DNA of 64,000 nucleotides from Gelidibacter sediminis. Its GTDB lineage: Bacteria; Bacteroidota; Bacteroidia; Flavobacteriales; Flavobacteriaceae. Within the stretch, counting starts at the first letter, position 1. Each line of letters starts with the position of its first letter. Both the position numbers and the translations under genes were made by a program. This document shows, piece after piece, positions 9,841 through 17,550 of this stretch. The notes under the pieces are model-generated. The model had not been told where the DNA came from. It did no database searches and was given only the letters and a program-made list of their open reading frames with translations. The DNA lies in NCBI RefSeq assembly GCF_004364975.1, contig NZ_SOBW01000007.1, positions 682,001 to 746,000 of the forward strand, in the 5' to 3' direction.

Positions 9841-9980
9841 TCAGGTTGAGCGCATGCGAAGTCAGGTTGAGCGCAGTCGAAGTGCGATGTCAGGTTGAGC
9901 GCATGCGATGTCTGGTTGAGCGCAGTCAAAACCCAATTTGAGTTTTGTGAAAATTGGTTGTCAGGTTGAGCGCAGTCGAA
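9841..9980. repeat. cluster of five ~20-bp dispersed-type repeats (TCAGGTTGAGCGC...)
   Basis: Five copies of a 20-bp unit start at 9841, 9862, 9890, 9911 and 9961. Copies 2, 4 and 5 read TCAGGTTGAGCGCAGTCGAA (copy 4 with two changes). Copies 1 and 3 carry a GCGCATGCGA variant in the second half. Spacing is irregular (1, 8, 1 and 30 bp), so it is not a CRISPR. It lies in the gap between the OmpA-like gene and the next terminator. From memory this is a common intergenic repeat of marine flavobacteria; I infer a REP-like role without proof. Confidence 0.75.
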
Positions 9981-10030
9981 ACCCTCTCGAAAAAGAATCA
10001 TTCTATTAAAATCATACCCTAACAACAACA

Positions 10031-10067
10031 AACCTTTCCGTTCCACAAGAGCTGAAAGGTTTTTTTT
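10031..10067 (+). terminator. rho-independent terminator, T-run merges into next promoter
   Basis: An 8-bp stem AACCTTTC / GAAAGGTT (10031-10038 and 10054-10061) is followed by T8 ending at 10067. It would end transcription from the OmpA-like lipoprotein gene. The T-run continues directly into the TATCTTTG box of the next gene. Confidence 0.7.
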
Positions 10068-10074
10068 ATCTTTG
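10067..10074 (+). promoter_or_regulatory. Bacteroidetes -7 promoter box for the aldo/keto reductase gene
   Basis: TATCTTTG matches the Bacteroidetes primary-sigma -7 consensus TAnnTTTG and sits 32 bp before the ATG at 10107. No clear TTG -33 element is visible at the usual distance. Confidence 0.5.
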
Positions 10075-10106
10075 ATCATCAAACACAGCAAACAGTAAGC
10101 ATAGCT

Positions 10107-11141
10107 ATGAAATATACCACACTACCACATACCGATATTAAAGTCAGTAAATTATGTTTAGGCACCATGACTTGGGGACGTCAAAACACCCAAGCTGAAG
10201 GCTTTGAACAAATGGATTATGCCATAGACCAGGGCATTAATTTTTTTGATACGGCAGAACTATATCCCGTTCCTTCAGAAGCAAAAACCTATGCCGACAC
10301 AGAACGTATTATTGGCAATTGGTTTGAAAAAACTGGCCATAGAAATCAAGTCATATTGGCCTCCAAAATTGCAGGTCCTGGCGAATATACTGCGCATATT
10401 AGAACGACAGGCTTTAGTCCAGACGCCTTAAAAGATGCCATCAATAACAGTTTGAAGCGTTTAAAAACTGATTATATCGACCTTTACCAACTGCATTGGC
10501 CGGAGCGGAATACCAATACTTTGGGCATTCGCGATTACAAACATGAGGACGACCAATGGCAGGATAATTTTAACGAGATCCTGCACACTTTTGACGGCAT
10601 TATAAAATCAGGAAAAGTAAGACATATCGGGATCTCAAATGAAAAGGCTTGGGGCACTATGCGATATCTAGAGGAATCGAAAAAACACGATTTGCCAAGA
10701 ATGCTTACCGTACAAAATGCATACTCTTTACTCAATCGACTATTTGAAGGTGATATGGCAGAAATAGCCATGCGAGAAAATATCGGACTTCTGGCCTATT
10801 CTCCATTAGGATGTGGTGTTTTATCAGGAAAATACATTAAAGGGGAAGACACCAAAGATTCTAGGTTGAATCTTTTTACACGTTTTGCACGCTACAGCAG
10901 TGCATCATGTACAGAAGCGACCAAGCAGTATCTTGCTATTGCCGAAGCACATCAATTAAAACTATCTCAAATGGCACTGGCTTTTGTTACCCAGCAACCC
11001 TTTGTGACAAGTAATATCATTGGCGCCACTAACTTGGCGCAACTTAAAGAAAATATAGAAAGTATCCATTTGACGCTTAATCAAGAGGTTTTAAATGCTA
11101 TTGAAGACGTGCATAAGGTCATTCCGAATCCTTCTGCATAG
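10107..11141 (+). CDS. tas: NADP(H)-dependent aldo/keto reductase, Tas-like
   Basis: This 344-residue cytoplasmic protein is colinear with E. coli Tas (346 residues) as I remember it. It has LCLGTMTWGRQN, the active-site region DQGINFFDTAELYPVP (catalytic Asp and Tyr), TDYIDLYQLHWPER, IGISNEKAWGTMRY, NAYSLLNR, and the cofactor-binding region SNIIGATNLAQLKENI near the C-terminus. The TIM-barrel family reduces aldehydes and ketones with NADPH. The physiological substrate is not known. It is monocistronic, between a promoter box at 10067 and the terminator at 11156. Confidence 0.92.
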   Translation: MKYTTLPHTDIKVSKLCLGTMTWGRQNTQAEGFEQMDYAIDQGINFFDTAELYPVPSEAKTYADTERIIGNWFEKTGHRNQVILASKIAGPGEYTAHIRTTGFSPDALKDAINNSLKRLKTDYIDLYQLHWPERNTNTLGIRDYKHEDDQWQDNFNEILHTFDGIIKSGKVRHIGISNEKAWGTMRYLEESKKHDLPRMLTVQNAYSLLNRLFEGDMAEIAMRENIGLLAYSPLGCGVLSGKYIKGEDTKDSRLNLFTRFARYSSASCTEATKQYLAIAEAHQLKLSQMALAFVTQQPFVTSNIIGATNLAQLKENIESIHLTLNQEVLNAIEDVHKVIPNPSA

Positions 11142-11155
11142 TAACCTACAAATAG

Positions 11156-11186
11156 AAAAAGCGGATTTAAAAATCCGCTTTTTTTA
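11156..11186. terminator. bidirectional terminator between tas-like gene and lipoprotein gene
   Basis: The stem GCGGATTT/AAATCCGC (11161-11168 and 11171-11178) is flanked by A5 on the left and T7 on the right. It can therefore terminate the gene ending at 11141 (+) and the convergent gene ending at 11205 (-). Confidence 0.85.
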
Positions 11187-11204
11187 TGCTGTATTTAAAT
11201 GGAA

Positions 11205-11729
11205 TTATGCCTGTACTTTCTCAAATGTAAACGTCACCTTAGTATTTTTTATAAGGCCACTTACTTCACGGATATTTACCAATGCTTCATAAGTAAACAC
11301 ATCGTCAGTTTCAGCAACTTCAATCTCAATTGTTTGGGTAGAACACCCTGATACAAATGCCAAAACCTTATCAGTTAAGCTCCAGGTACCAGTTAGACTC
11401 TGCTTACCCTCACAATCCGTAGCCGATTGTGCTTGTTTAAACACATAGTTTCTGTTATCAACAAAGTCATATACTAAGTCACGCTGACACTCAGTATACT
11501 GCGCAAAGATATCCGTACTCGGATTTTCAGTGTTGTCATCTGTTATATCGATAGCATCTTCGGCATCTAATCCGGTTAACACCCATGAGCCAGCAAAAGC
11601 CGTCTCGGTGGTAGTCAATTCACCCGTTATGGCTTCAGGACATTCAATGCTATCATCGTTGTTACAGCTCACTATAAAAAGGGTCGCCGTTACCATTAAA
11701 GATTTCATCAATACATTCATTTTTTTCAT
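11205..11729 (-). CDS. small lipoprotein, lipocalin-like
   Basis: This is a 174-residue protein starting at ATG 11729 (MKKMNVLMKS); MNVLMKS at 11720 is an alternative. The longer frame to 11825 adds a non-signal-like segment and is not used. A lipoprotein signal ends at FIVSC, and the mature part starts NNDDS. The body is Thr- and acid-rich with GSWVLTG and LTGTWSLTD, spaced as in Bacteroidetes lipocalin-like lipoproteins. Cysteines at DCEG and SGCS may form a disulphide. It is probably an exported lipid-anchored protein of unknown ligand. Its 3' end faces the tas-like gene across a shared terminator. Confidence 0.75.
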   Translation of the reverse strand: MKKMNVLMKSLMVTATLFIVSCNNDDSIECPEAITGELTTTETAFAGSWVLTGLDAEDAIDITDDNTENPSTDIFAQYTECQRDLVYDFVDNRNYVFKQAQSATDCEGKQSLTGTWSLTDKVLAFVSGCSTQTIEIEVAETDDVFTYEALVNIREVSGLIKNTKVTFTFEKVQA

Positions 11730-11955
11730 GTTTTTGTAGATTTTAAGTTCTTTTATAAGATGTCTGAAACTGCAAAAGGTTGCTTTGAAGAAGTGAAAAA
11801 AATTGATTAAAAATGTGCTTAGCACGACTTTGACAGTTGATCAATTGACTTTAAGACCAATAAGCAGAAATAAATAGTTCTGTTTTTTTTAAAACCACCA
11901 TCACATGACACTCAAAAACATGACAGACCCGTAAAACGAAACTTGATAGCAATAA

Positions 11956-12079
11956 AAAACCCCTTACTTCCGAAGAACTAAGGGGTTTGTGATTCAATCG
12001 ATTTTGTCACCATTTTTATCATAAAAATGGTATTCAAGATATGTGTAAGCATCTCTGGGTAATACTTTTACCCATTTTT
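11956..12079 (-). pseudogene. detached 3' end of rng plus its terminator (direct repeat of 15775-15898)
   Basis: These 124 bp match the 3' end of rng and its downstream terminator, with about five differences by eye. In the RNase G frame the fragment encodes WVKVLPRDAYTYLEYH and the rest of the C-terminus without amino-acid change. The differences inside the coding part are synonymous (GTATTACCC against GTACTGCCC), and the stop is TGA where rng has TAA. It has the same orientation as rng, 3819 bp away. It has no start and is not a gene; it looks like a displaced gene end left by an insertion. The stem CCCCTTA/TAAGGGG (11960-11985) repeats the rng terminator. Confidence 0.9.
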
Positions 12080-12140
12080 AGTAGAATATGTAATATACAT
12101 AATCAGGAATAAGCTCTGTACAATTAAGCCTCCATTCAAT

Positions 12141-12167
12141 AATTTGTTAATAACGTGTTAACAAATT
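12141..12167. repeat. perfect 10-bp inverted repeat upstream of toxin gene
   Basis: AATTTGTTAA and TTAACAAATT are separated by TAACGTG. It lies about 145 bp before the toxin start, without a T-run, so an operator or a leftover junction is as likely as a terminator. Confidence 0.6.
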
Positions 12168-12222
12168 ATATGGTTCAATTTAATGGCCACCGTCATCTAT
12201 AAGATAAGAACAGTAAGGTTTT

Positions 12223-12241
12223 ACCGTAACAAGTTTACGGT
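12223..12241. promoter_or_regulatory. 7-bp inverted repeat near toxin promoter, possible operator
   Basis: ACCGTAA and TTACGGT are separated by CAAGT, followed by a further CCGTAAA. It lies about 30 bp upstream of the candidate -7 box at 12273, where a repressor or activator could act. No regulator gene is in the island. Confidence 0.4.
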
Positions 12242-12272
12242 TTCCCCGTAAATGGATAAGAGGAAAATAATT

Positions 12273-12280
12273 TAGATTTG
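12273..12280 (+). promoter_or_regulatory. candidate -7 box of the toxin operon
   Basis: TAGATTTG fits TAnnTTTG, 32 bp before the toxin ATG. The -33 element is not clear. Confidence 0.4.
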
Positions 12281-12312
12281 ATAAGACAAAACAATCAAAA
12301 AAAATACTTTCT

Positions 12313-14289
12313 ATGAAAAATTATTACCTGTTTCTGCTTTCTCTTATTCTGTTCACGAATTGCCAAAAATATGACATTGATAAAAACTCGCTTGGTCATA
12401 CCCAATCACAAAATGACTTTTTGGAAGTTAAAAAAATCAGTTTTGGTGAAGCTATTAACCTAGAACCTATTTTACAAACCTTAAATAGAGTGGAACACAA
12501 AACTAACAAATTTAAGGACAATAATTTAAATGACATCGAAATTGTTGGCAAAGAAGGGTCACTCATTTCTGATGGTATCGACGATTACTATACCTTTCAA
12601 ATTACAAGGAACAATTCTACTCGAATTGAAAACCTAATCCTAAAGGTCCAATATGGTGCTAAAAAAAAGAAATACGCCACTTACATCGCATCTTATGACC
12701 TAACACTATTTGATAAGATAAATTTAGAAAAAGGAGGAAAGGTAGACTTAGTTTCAAAAATACAAATCCTTCCAATTTCATTAGATAAAGCAACCATCTT
12801 GGTAGGCCAAAAATCTTCAGAGAGATGCTACGAAATAATAAAAACCACAGAAACAGAAATAAGTAGAGGTACTGGATGGGATATACCAGTTTATAGAATT
12901 ATCGAAATCCCTTGCGAATCAGGAGGAGGAGAAGGAGAAATCATTCCGGAAAATACTGCAGGTGATGATTATGGCAATCAGTTTCCTGAAAGCTCCTTCG
13001 GTGGTGATGGTGGTGATTTTGGTGGTGGTGGCAATGAAGCAGGTAGCTCAGGCCCAAACAGTCCCGAAGAAATTGATTTCAATGATACTGGCCTTTACAC
13101 AACCCCTATTCTAAGACTTGACATTATTGGAGAGCTAGGAGAACTCTTGCAATTAGGGCCGTATACAACACCACAAATGCAGTATCTGTTGAATGATGCC
13201 AGTATTGACGAAGTGGTCGAACTTTTAAATTTTATCGAAGAAGGACAAAAATCAAATGAGGTCAAGGCTCAAGCCAAAATGACAATTGACGCCAACAGAG
13301 CAAAAAATGGTTGGGATTTTTCAAGAACGGGCACTGTCTACAACTTACCGTCATTAAAATACAAGGCTGCCTTTAATCCTAACAAAGGAGAAATAATGTA
13401 CCTTTTAGAAAATGGTTTAGTACTTTACCAACCTTCCGGTCCTATAGCTATTAATCAAAATAATATACAAGGCACCATAGGATCCTCCGAAGTTCCTACT
13501 GATGGGTATAACTATATTCACAACTATGACAATAGTAATTGGTATGAATACAGGAAAGCTCCAAATGCAACTTATGCAAGTGCTGATATAGATTTTTTAC
13601 TTACGGCCTTTTGGAATAAGGTAAAGATAATTGGACGTTATGCCACACCTATAGAGGATGCCATTATTCTAATTGATGGAAAGGATTTTGATGGGGTTGA
13701 GCAAGATAAAGTACAGACTGCTGGATTTATGATTGTGGGAATTATCCCAGGCGGGAAAATAACCAAAGCATTTAAACCTATTGCCAAAGTTCTAAAAGGT
13801 AGCGAGATTGCCAGAAATGGTTGGAAAATTATAGCGAAGTCAGGAAATAAAACAATAAATTTATCCTTTAAAGTTGTAAATGGATTAGTCGAATTTGGAA
13901 GCAGAAGCAAACTTGCAGACATAATAAATACAACAACACTTGAAGAAGCACATCACATTCTACCTTGGAATAAATTAAATAATGAAGTTATACAAGAAGC
14001 CGCTTATGCAGGTTTTCATATGAATTCAAAAGTTAATGGAAAAGCATTAAAGAAATATACTTCTCTTACTGGGGAAGGTCTTCATGGAAATCATCCTGCT
14101 TATGATAAATATGTTCAAAAAAGATTAGATGATTTTGCAAATAATAATTTTGATTCTAACGGTGCTAAAGATTTTCTTGAAAAAAGCTTAATCCCAAAGT
14201 TAGATGAGCTAATAGAACTTGCTAAAAGTTCAAATTTAAATTTAAATGAATATTTTAAACAAGTTATTAATCCTCCTTTAGGATTATAA
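12313..14289 (+). CDS. polymorphic-toxin lipoprotein with C-terminal AHH nuclease domain
   Basis: This 658-residue protein has a lipoprotein signal with Cys in LILFTNCQK (about residue 18). An N-terminal region of unknown fold spans about 25-200. A Gly/Asp/Ser-rich linker follows (about 200-255, with GGDGGDFGGGGNEAG), then a middle region and a hydrophobic pre-toxin segment (QTAGFMIVGIIPGGKITKAF). The C-terminal domain has EEAHHILPW (AHH at 546-548) and GLHGNHPAYDKYVQKRL (His591, His594, Tyr597), the pattern of the AHH family of HNH/EndoVII-fold nuclease toxins. Base composition becomes more AT-rich near the toxin domain. The next gene starts 8 bp after its stop and is the expected immunity gene. 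I infer a contact- or surface-delivered nuclease toxin against competing bacteria; the route of export is not shown. Confidence 0.85.
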   Translation: MKNYYLFLLSLILFTNCQKYDIDKNSLGHTQSQNDFLEVKKISFGEAINLEPILQTLNRVEHKTNKFKDNNLNDIEIVGKEGSLISDGIDDYYTFQITRNNSTRIENLILKVQYGAKKKKYATYIASYDLTLFDKINLEKGGKVDLVSKIQILPISLDKATILVGQKSSERCYEIIKTTETEISRGTGWDIPVYRIIEIPCESGGGEGEIIPENTAGDDYGNQFPESSFGGDGGDFGGGGNEAGSSGPNSPEEIDFNDTGLYTTPILRLDIIGELGELLQLGPYTTPQMQYLLNDASIDEVVELLNFIEEGQKSNEVKAQAKMTIDANRAKNGWDFSRTGTVYNLPSLKYKAAFNPNKGEIMYLLENGLVLYQPSGPIAINQNNIQGTIGSSEVPTDGYNYIHNYDNSNWYEYRKAPNATYASADIDFLLTAFWNKVKIIGRYATPIEDAIILIDGKDFDGVEQDKVQTAGFMIVGIIPGGKITKAFKPIAKVLKGSEIARNGWKIIAKSGNKTINLSFKVVNGLVEFGSRSKLADIINTTTLEEAHHILPWNKLNNEVIQEAAYAGFHMNSKVNGKALKKYTSLTGEGLHGNHPAYDKYVQKRLDDFANNNFDSNGAKDFLEKSLIPKLDELIELAKSSNLNLNEYFKQVINPPLGL

Positions 14290-14297
14290 TAGAAGAG

Positions 14298-14966
14298 ATG
14301 AACTACTACACAATAAATACGTCCGATGATTTAAAAATCATCGGACATTATCCGCAAACAAGAATTAGAGTAGATACAGGGGAAAATGTGAGGGTTGATG
14401 GTTATTTAGCTATGAAAGCTAATGATTTCCCTGATTTTGTGCCTAATTTTAAATTAGAGCTACATCATAAAGCAAAACCCACGAATTTTTTACCCAAAAA
14501 TCCAGCAAGTTTTGGGTGGATTATTGATACAAAATTTAAAATGATTTTAGATAATTATAATCTTCCAAAGCATCATTACTATAAAGTAAAAGTATATCAA
14601 AATAATAAAATCCTCGACTATTATTGGCTACATTACATTGTTGACGACTTTTGGGATTTTATTGATACTGATAAGTCATACGTTGAAGTTTTTAAATTTG
14701 AAACGCCTTTCGACATTAAAGTAATTAAAAATATTCCTATTATTTCACAAAAACAAATAATTGAGGAAGAAGAAAAATATGATTATGGAAACATAAGAAT
14801 CGGAAGTATAAAAATGAACAAACATTTTCCTAAATATGATTTATATCAAACACGATGCATCAATTATAACACAATCATTAGTGAAAATTTAAGAAATGAT
14901 TTGATTAAAGAAGGTATGACAGGTTTTGAAACTAAGTTATACGACAAATTTGAAACAACTGATTAA
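14298..14966 (+). CDS. probable immunity protein to the AHH toxin (Imm11/DUF1629-like)
   Basis: This 222-residue protein without a signal peptide starts 8 bp after the toxin stop, and the two genes are surely co-transcribed. It is rich in Lys, Asn, Tyr and Asp. The middle NLPKHHYYKVKVYQ plus YYWLHYI, and the end TIISENLRNDLIKEGMTGFE, resemble the layout of DUF1629/Imm11 immunity proteins (a serine or similar residue, then LRDAL-like, then a G-(I/M)-TG-F motif). It would bind and block the toxin in the producer's cytoplasm. The family name is by eye and moderate; the role rests mainly on position. It is markedly AT-rich compared with its chromosomal neighbours. Confidence 0.7.
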   Translation: MNYYTINTSDDLKIIGHYPQTRIRVDTGENVRVDGYLAMKANDFPDFVPNFKLELHHKAKPTNFLPKNPASFGWIIDTKFKMILDNYNLPKHHYYKVKVYQNNKILDYYWLHYIVDDFWDFIDTDKSYVEVFKFETPFDIKVIKNIPIISQKQIIEEEEKYDYGNIRIGSIKMNKHFPKYDLYQTRCINYNTIISENLRNDLIKEGMTGFETKLYDKFETTD

Positions 14967-15027
14967 AAAAAACAACAGAATTGAGAAACGAGGAGTTTTT
15001 CACTATTCATTTTATCATTTTTACACA

Positions 15028-15723
15028 ATGAAGACAAACATATTATTAAGTTTAATTATATTGTTTTTGACCAACTACATGCACAGCCAAGACAAAAGTT
15101 TCAAAAACACTTCGATTGATTTTGTAATCAAAAAAAGACACCTTGTGAGTTCAAAGTATACCGATGCAGAAAATAATAAAGAGCATGGTGGAACTTGGGA
15201 TGGAAATATGCCAATTGGCACTCCACCTCCACCTCCTCTACCCAAGGAAGTAACATCCAATTACAAAGGATTTAAATACTTTAATATCACTCCAACACAA
15301 TATGTTATATACAATACCAATTATAATGATTTTGAGAGTGACACGCTCTATAACGCAGTCTTAAACATCCTAAAGATTGACAGACTTGATCATTCAGTTA
15401 CCAATTTTAACCTTTATAATTTTACCCTGAGAAAAGAAGAATTATATCGAAGCAATTATTGTGATTATGATGTCATAACGGAAGATAGAAACGACATAAA
15501 AGTCATTGCTGGCTACAACTGTTTTAAGGTGACTTTAAAAAATGAACGTCAGCCAGATTTATCAATTGACATGTATGTTACTACAGAAATTTCGTTGGAT
15601 TATCATCCCATAATCAATTGCGAAACAGTTCTTGAAAATTATTATCCTTTGTATTTTAAGGAATATAAAAATAAATACCCTGATGATTATTTTACCGAGT
15701 ATACATTTGTAAAAGCGCAATAA
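15028..15723 (+). CDS. exported protein of unknown function in the toxin island
   Basis: The protein starts at ATG 15028 (MKTNILLSLIILFLTNYMHS). The in-frame upstream extension to 14926 overlaps the immunity gene and lacks signal-like character, so it is not used. It has 231 residues. A type I signal peptide is probably cleaved before QDKSF. A proline run PPPPPLP lies at about residues 70-76. A beta-rich body follows with VIAGYNCFKVTLKNE and DMYVTTEI, somewhat like the GLPGLI-type secreted proteins of flavobacteria. It ends near the rng terminator. It may be a third member of the toxin operon (61 bp after the immunity gene) or separate cargo. I do not recognise a family firmly. Confidence 0.7.
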   Translation: MKTNILLSLIILFLTNYMHSQDKSFKNTSIDFVIKKRHLVSSKYTDAENNKEHGGTWDGNMPIGTPPPPPLPKEVTSNYKGFKYFNITPTQYVIYNTNYNDFESDTLYNAVLNILKIDRLDHSVTNFNLYNFTLRKEELYRSNYCDYDVITEDRNDIKVIAGYNCFKVTLKNERQPDLSIDMYVTTEISLDYHPIINCETVLENYYPLYFKEYKNKYPDDYFTEYTFVKAQ

Positions 15724-15774
15724 GTATTATCGGCTATTATTACCAATAAATACATTAAAACACATTCCAAAAAT

Positions 15775-15808
15775 AAAACCCCTTACTTCCAAAGAAATAA
15801 GGGGTTTG
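15775..15808 (-). terminator. rng terminator
   Basis: A stem of CCCCTTA with TAAGGGG and flanking A/T tracts lies directly after the rng stop. It can also stop the convergent island operon ending at 15723. The same hairpin is copied at 11956-11992. Confidence 0.75.
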
Positions 15809-15812
15809 TGAT

Positions 15813-17354
15813 TTAATCGATTTTGTCACCATTTTTATCATAAAAATGGTATTCAAGATATGTGTAAGCATCTCTGGGCAGTACTTTTACCCATTTTTTA
15901 TGTTCTAAAAACCATTTTGACCTGATGGAAGGGAATCCCTTGGTCAAAAAGGCTGCTATAAAAGGATGTGTGTTTAAAGTCACCTTTTTGTAGTCTTTTT
16001 TGAAAATCCGTTCCATGTCTTGGGTGATGCGTTGTACCACCTTAATTGGCGCTTCAATCTCCTCCCCACTAACATTCGGATTTTCTTCTTTTGTTTCAAT
16101 ATTCCTTTCTGGGCGCACGCGTTGTCTGGTAATTTGTATCAGACCGAATTTGCTAGGAGGTAATATCTTATGTTTTGCTTTATCATCTTTCATTTCGTCA
16201 CGAAGATGATTGTACAGTTTTTTTCGATTCTCTGCATTACCCATATCAATAAAATCGACTACTATAATACCGCCCATATCACGTAAACGCAATTGTCTGG
16301 CAATTTCAGTAGCTGAAATCATATTAACTTCTAAAGCAGTGTCCTCTTGATTTTTTTCTTTGTTGGATCTATTGCCACTGTTCACATCAATAACATGGAG
16401 TGCTTCGGTGTGTTCTATTACAATATACGCACCTTTAGCCATAGAGACTGTACGTCCGAAAGAGGTTTTTATTTGCCTCTCAATACCATGTTTTTCAAAA
16501 ATGGGCACGCCATTTTGATAATGTTTCACAATAGATTCCTTTTTTGGTGCAATTTGATGCACGTAATCTTTGATTTGCATATATAACTCTTCATCATCTA
16601 CAACAATACTTGAGAACGAATCGTTGAAGATGTCCCTCAAAATTGAAGATGCTTTGTTCATCTCTCCAAGTACTTTACTTGGGTGAGGGGCCTTGTTGAG
16701 CTTCTTGCACATTGCTGTCCAACGGCTCAATAGGTTCTGCAAATCAGTATCCAACTCAGCAACTTTTTTACCCTCAGCAACCGTACGGACAATAACGCCA
16801 AACCCTTTAGGGGTAATGCTTTTGACCAATCGTTTTAAACGATCTTTCTCTTCTTTTGATTCTATTTTTTGAGAAATAGAAATCCGATCAGAAAAGGGTA
16901 CTAAAACAATGTACCTTCCGGCAATTGACAACTCGCTACTAATACGAGGCCCTTTGGTTGAAATAGGTTCTTTTACAATTTGTACTAAAAGAGATTGATT
17001 GGATTTTAAGGCGTCAGCAATACTGCCGTCTTTATCAATATCTTTCTCAAACTGAAAGTTTTTGAGCAGAAAATCTGTGTGTTTCCCTGTGCTTACACGT
17101 TTTACGAATTTTAAAAGCGAAGGTAATTTTGGACCTAAATCATGATAGTGCAAAAATGCATCTTTCTCATAGCCTACATTAACAAATGCAGCATTTAGTC
17201 CAGGAACAGCTTTACGGATTTTGGCGATAAACACATCACCAACCGCAAAGTTATTATCCTCTTCATCTTTATGTAATTCAATAAGTTTTCCATCTTTTAA
17301 TAAGGCAAAATCAACAAAGTCTGAACTTGAACGAATAATTAATTCCTTATCCAT
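15813..17354 (-). CDS. rng: ribonuclease E/G family endoribonuclease
   Basis: This 513-residue protein matches the usual Bacteroidetes RNase G length. It starts MDKELIIRSSSDFVDFAL. It has an S1-like RNA-binding domain (about 35-125, GDVFIAKIRKAVPGLNAAFV and YEKDAFLHYHDL). The catalytic core includes LHVIDVNSGNRS and the metal-site GGIIVVDFIDMGNAENR (about 360-376, two Asp residues), then GLIQITRQRVRPE. It acts in rRNA maturation and mRNA turnover in the cytoplasm. It lacks the long C-terminal degradosome scaffold of RNase E. It lies downstream of the 29-residue basic protein gene and HU, separated by a strong terminator at 17521. Its 3' end is the insertion point of the toxin island. Confidence 0.95.
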   Translation of the reverse strand: MDKELIIRSSSDFVDFALLKDGKLIELHKDEEDNNFAVGDVFIAKIRKAVPGLNAAFVNVGYEKDAFLHYHDLGPKLPSLLKFVKRVSTGKHTDFLLKNFQFEKDIDKDGSIADALKSNQSLLVQIVKEPISTKGPRISSELSIAGRYIVLVPFSDRISISQKIESKEEKDRLKRLVKSITPKGFGVIVRTVAEGKKVAELDTDLQNLLSRWTAMCKKLNKAPHPSKVLGEMNKASSILRDIFNDSFSSIVVDDEELYMQIKDYVHQIAPKKESIVKHYQNGVPIFEKHGIERQIKTSFGRTVSMAKGAYIVIEHTEALHVIDVNSGNRSNKEKNQEDTALEVNMISATEIARQLRLRDMGGIIVVDFIDMGNAENRKKLYNHLRDEMKDDKAKHKILPPSKFGLIQITRQRVRPERNIETKEENPNVSGEEIEAPIKVVQRITQDMERIFKKDYKKVTLNTHPFIAAFLTKGFPSIRSKWFLEHKKWVKVLPRDAYTYLEYHFYDKNGDKID

Positions 17355-17520
17355 GTTGTTAATTTAAATCCGTCCTAAAATTCATCAGAACAGATGGATT
17401 ATACTAAATTTTTTGACACAGGATTCCCGATGAACCATCGGGATAATTCCGGTAAATCCAAATGCACCACAACCAGCGGCAACATTTAAATTTTATATCA
17501 AAGAACGTTACTGTAAAACC

Positions 17521-17547
17521 GAAAAAGTAGTTAAAAACTACTTTTTC
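17521..17547 (-). terminator. terminator after the 29-residue basic protein gene
   Basis: A perfect 12-bp stem GAAAAAGTAGTT/AACTACTTTTTC with loop AAA lies 3 bp beyond the stop at 17551. A T-rich stretch follows on the minus strand. Confidence 0.75.
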
Positions 17548-17550
17548 AAT

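Larger units (their letters stand above)
11956..15898. mobile_element. probable genomic island inserted at the 3' end of rng
   Basis: Two same-orientation copies of the rng 3' end (11956-12079 and 15775-15898) bracket about 3.7 kb. The insert holds a toxin gene, a probable immunity gene and an unknown exported protein. The right copy completes the functional gene. The left copy is an isolated fragment whose differences are synonymous, as expected if it is the end of a diverged rng allele. This resembles integration at a gene 3' end with restoration of the gene, or acquisition by homologous recombination. No integrase, transposase or terminal inverted repeat is present inside, so the mechanism is open. 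Confidence 0.65.

Noticed and set aside
9841-9980. CRISPR array
   Set aside because: Repeats are about 20 bp with irregular 1-30 bp gaps, two sequence variants and no cas genes.
9819-10091. 90-codon minus-strand ORF over the repeat cluster
   Set aside because: It is made largely of translated repeats (FDCAQPD-like units) and has no signal or family resemblance; the repeats alone explain it.
11730-11825. Longer N-terminus of the lipocalin-like lipoprotein
   Set aside because: The extra 32 residues lie before a clear lipoprotein signal and are Phe/Lys-rich without signal character.
14926-15027. Extended start of the island exported protein
   Set aside because: It overlaps the immunity gene and lies ahead of a clear signal peptide at 15028.
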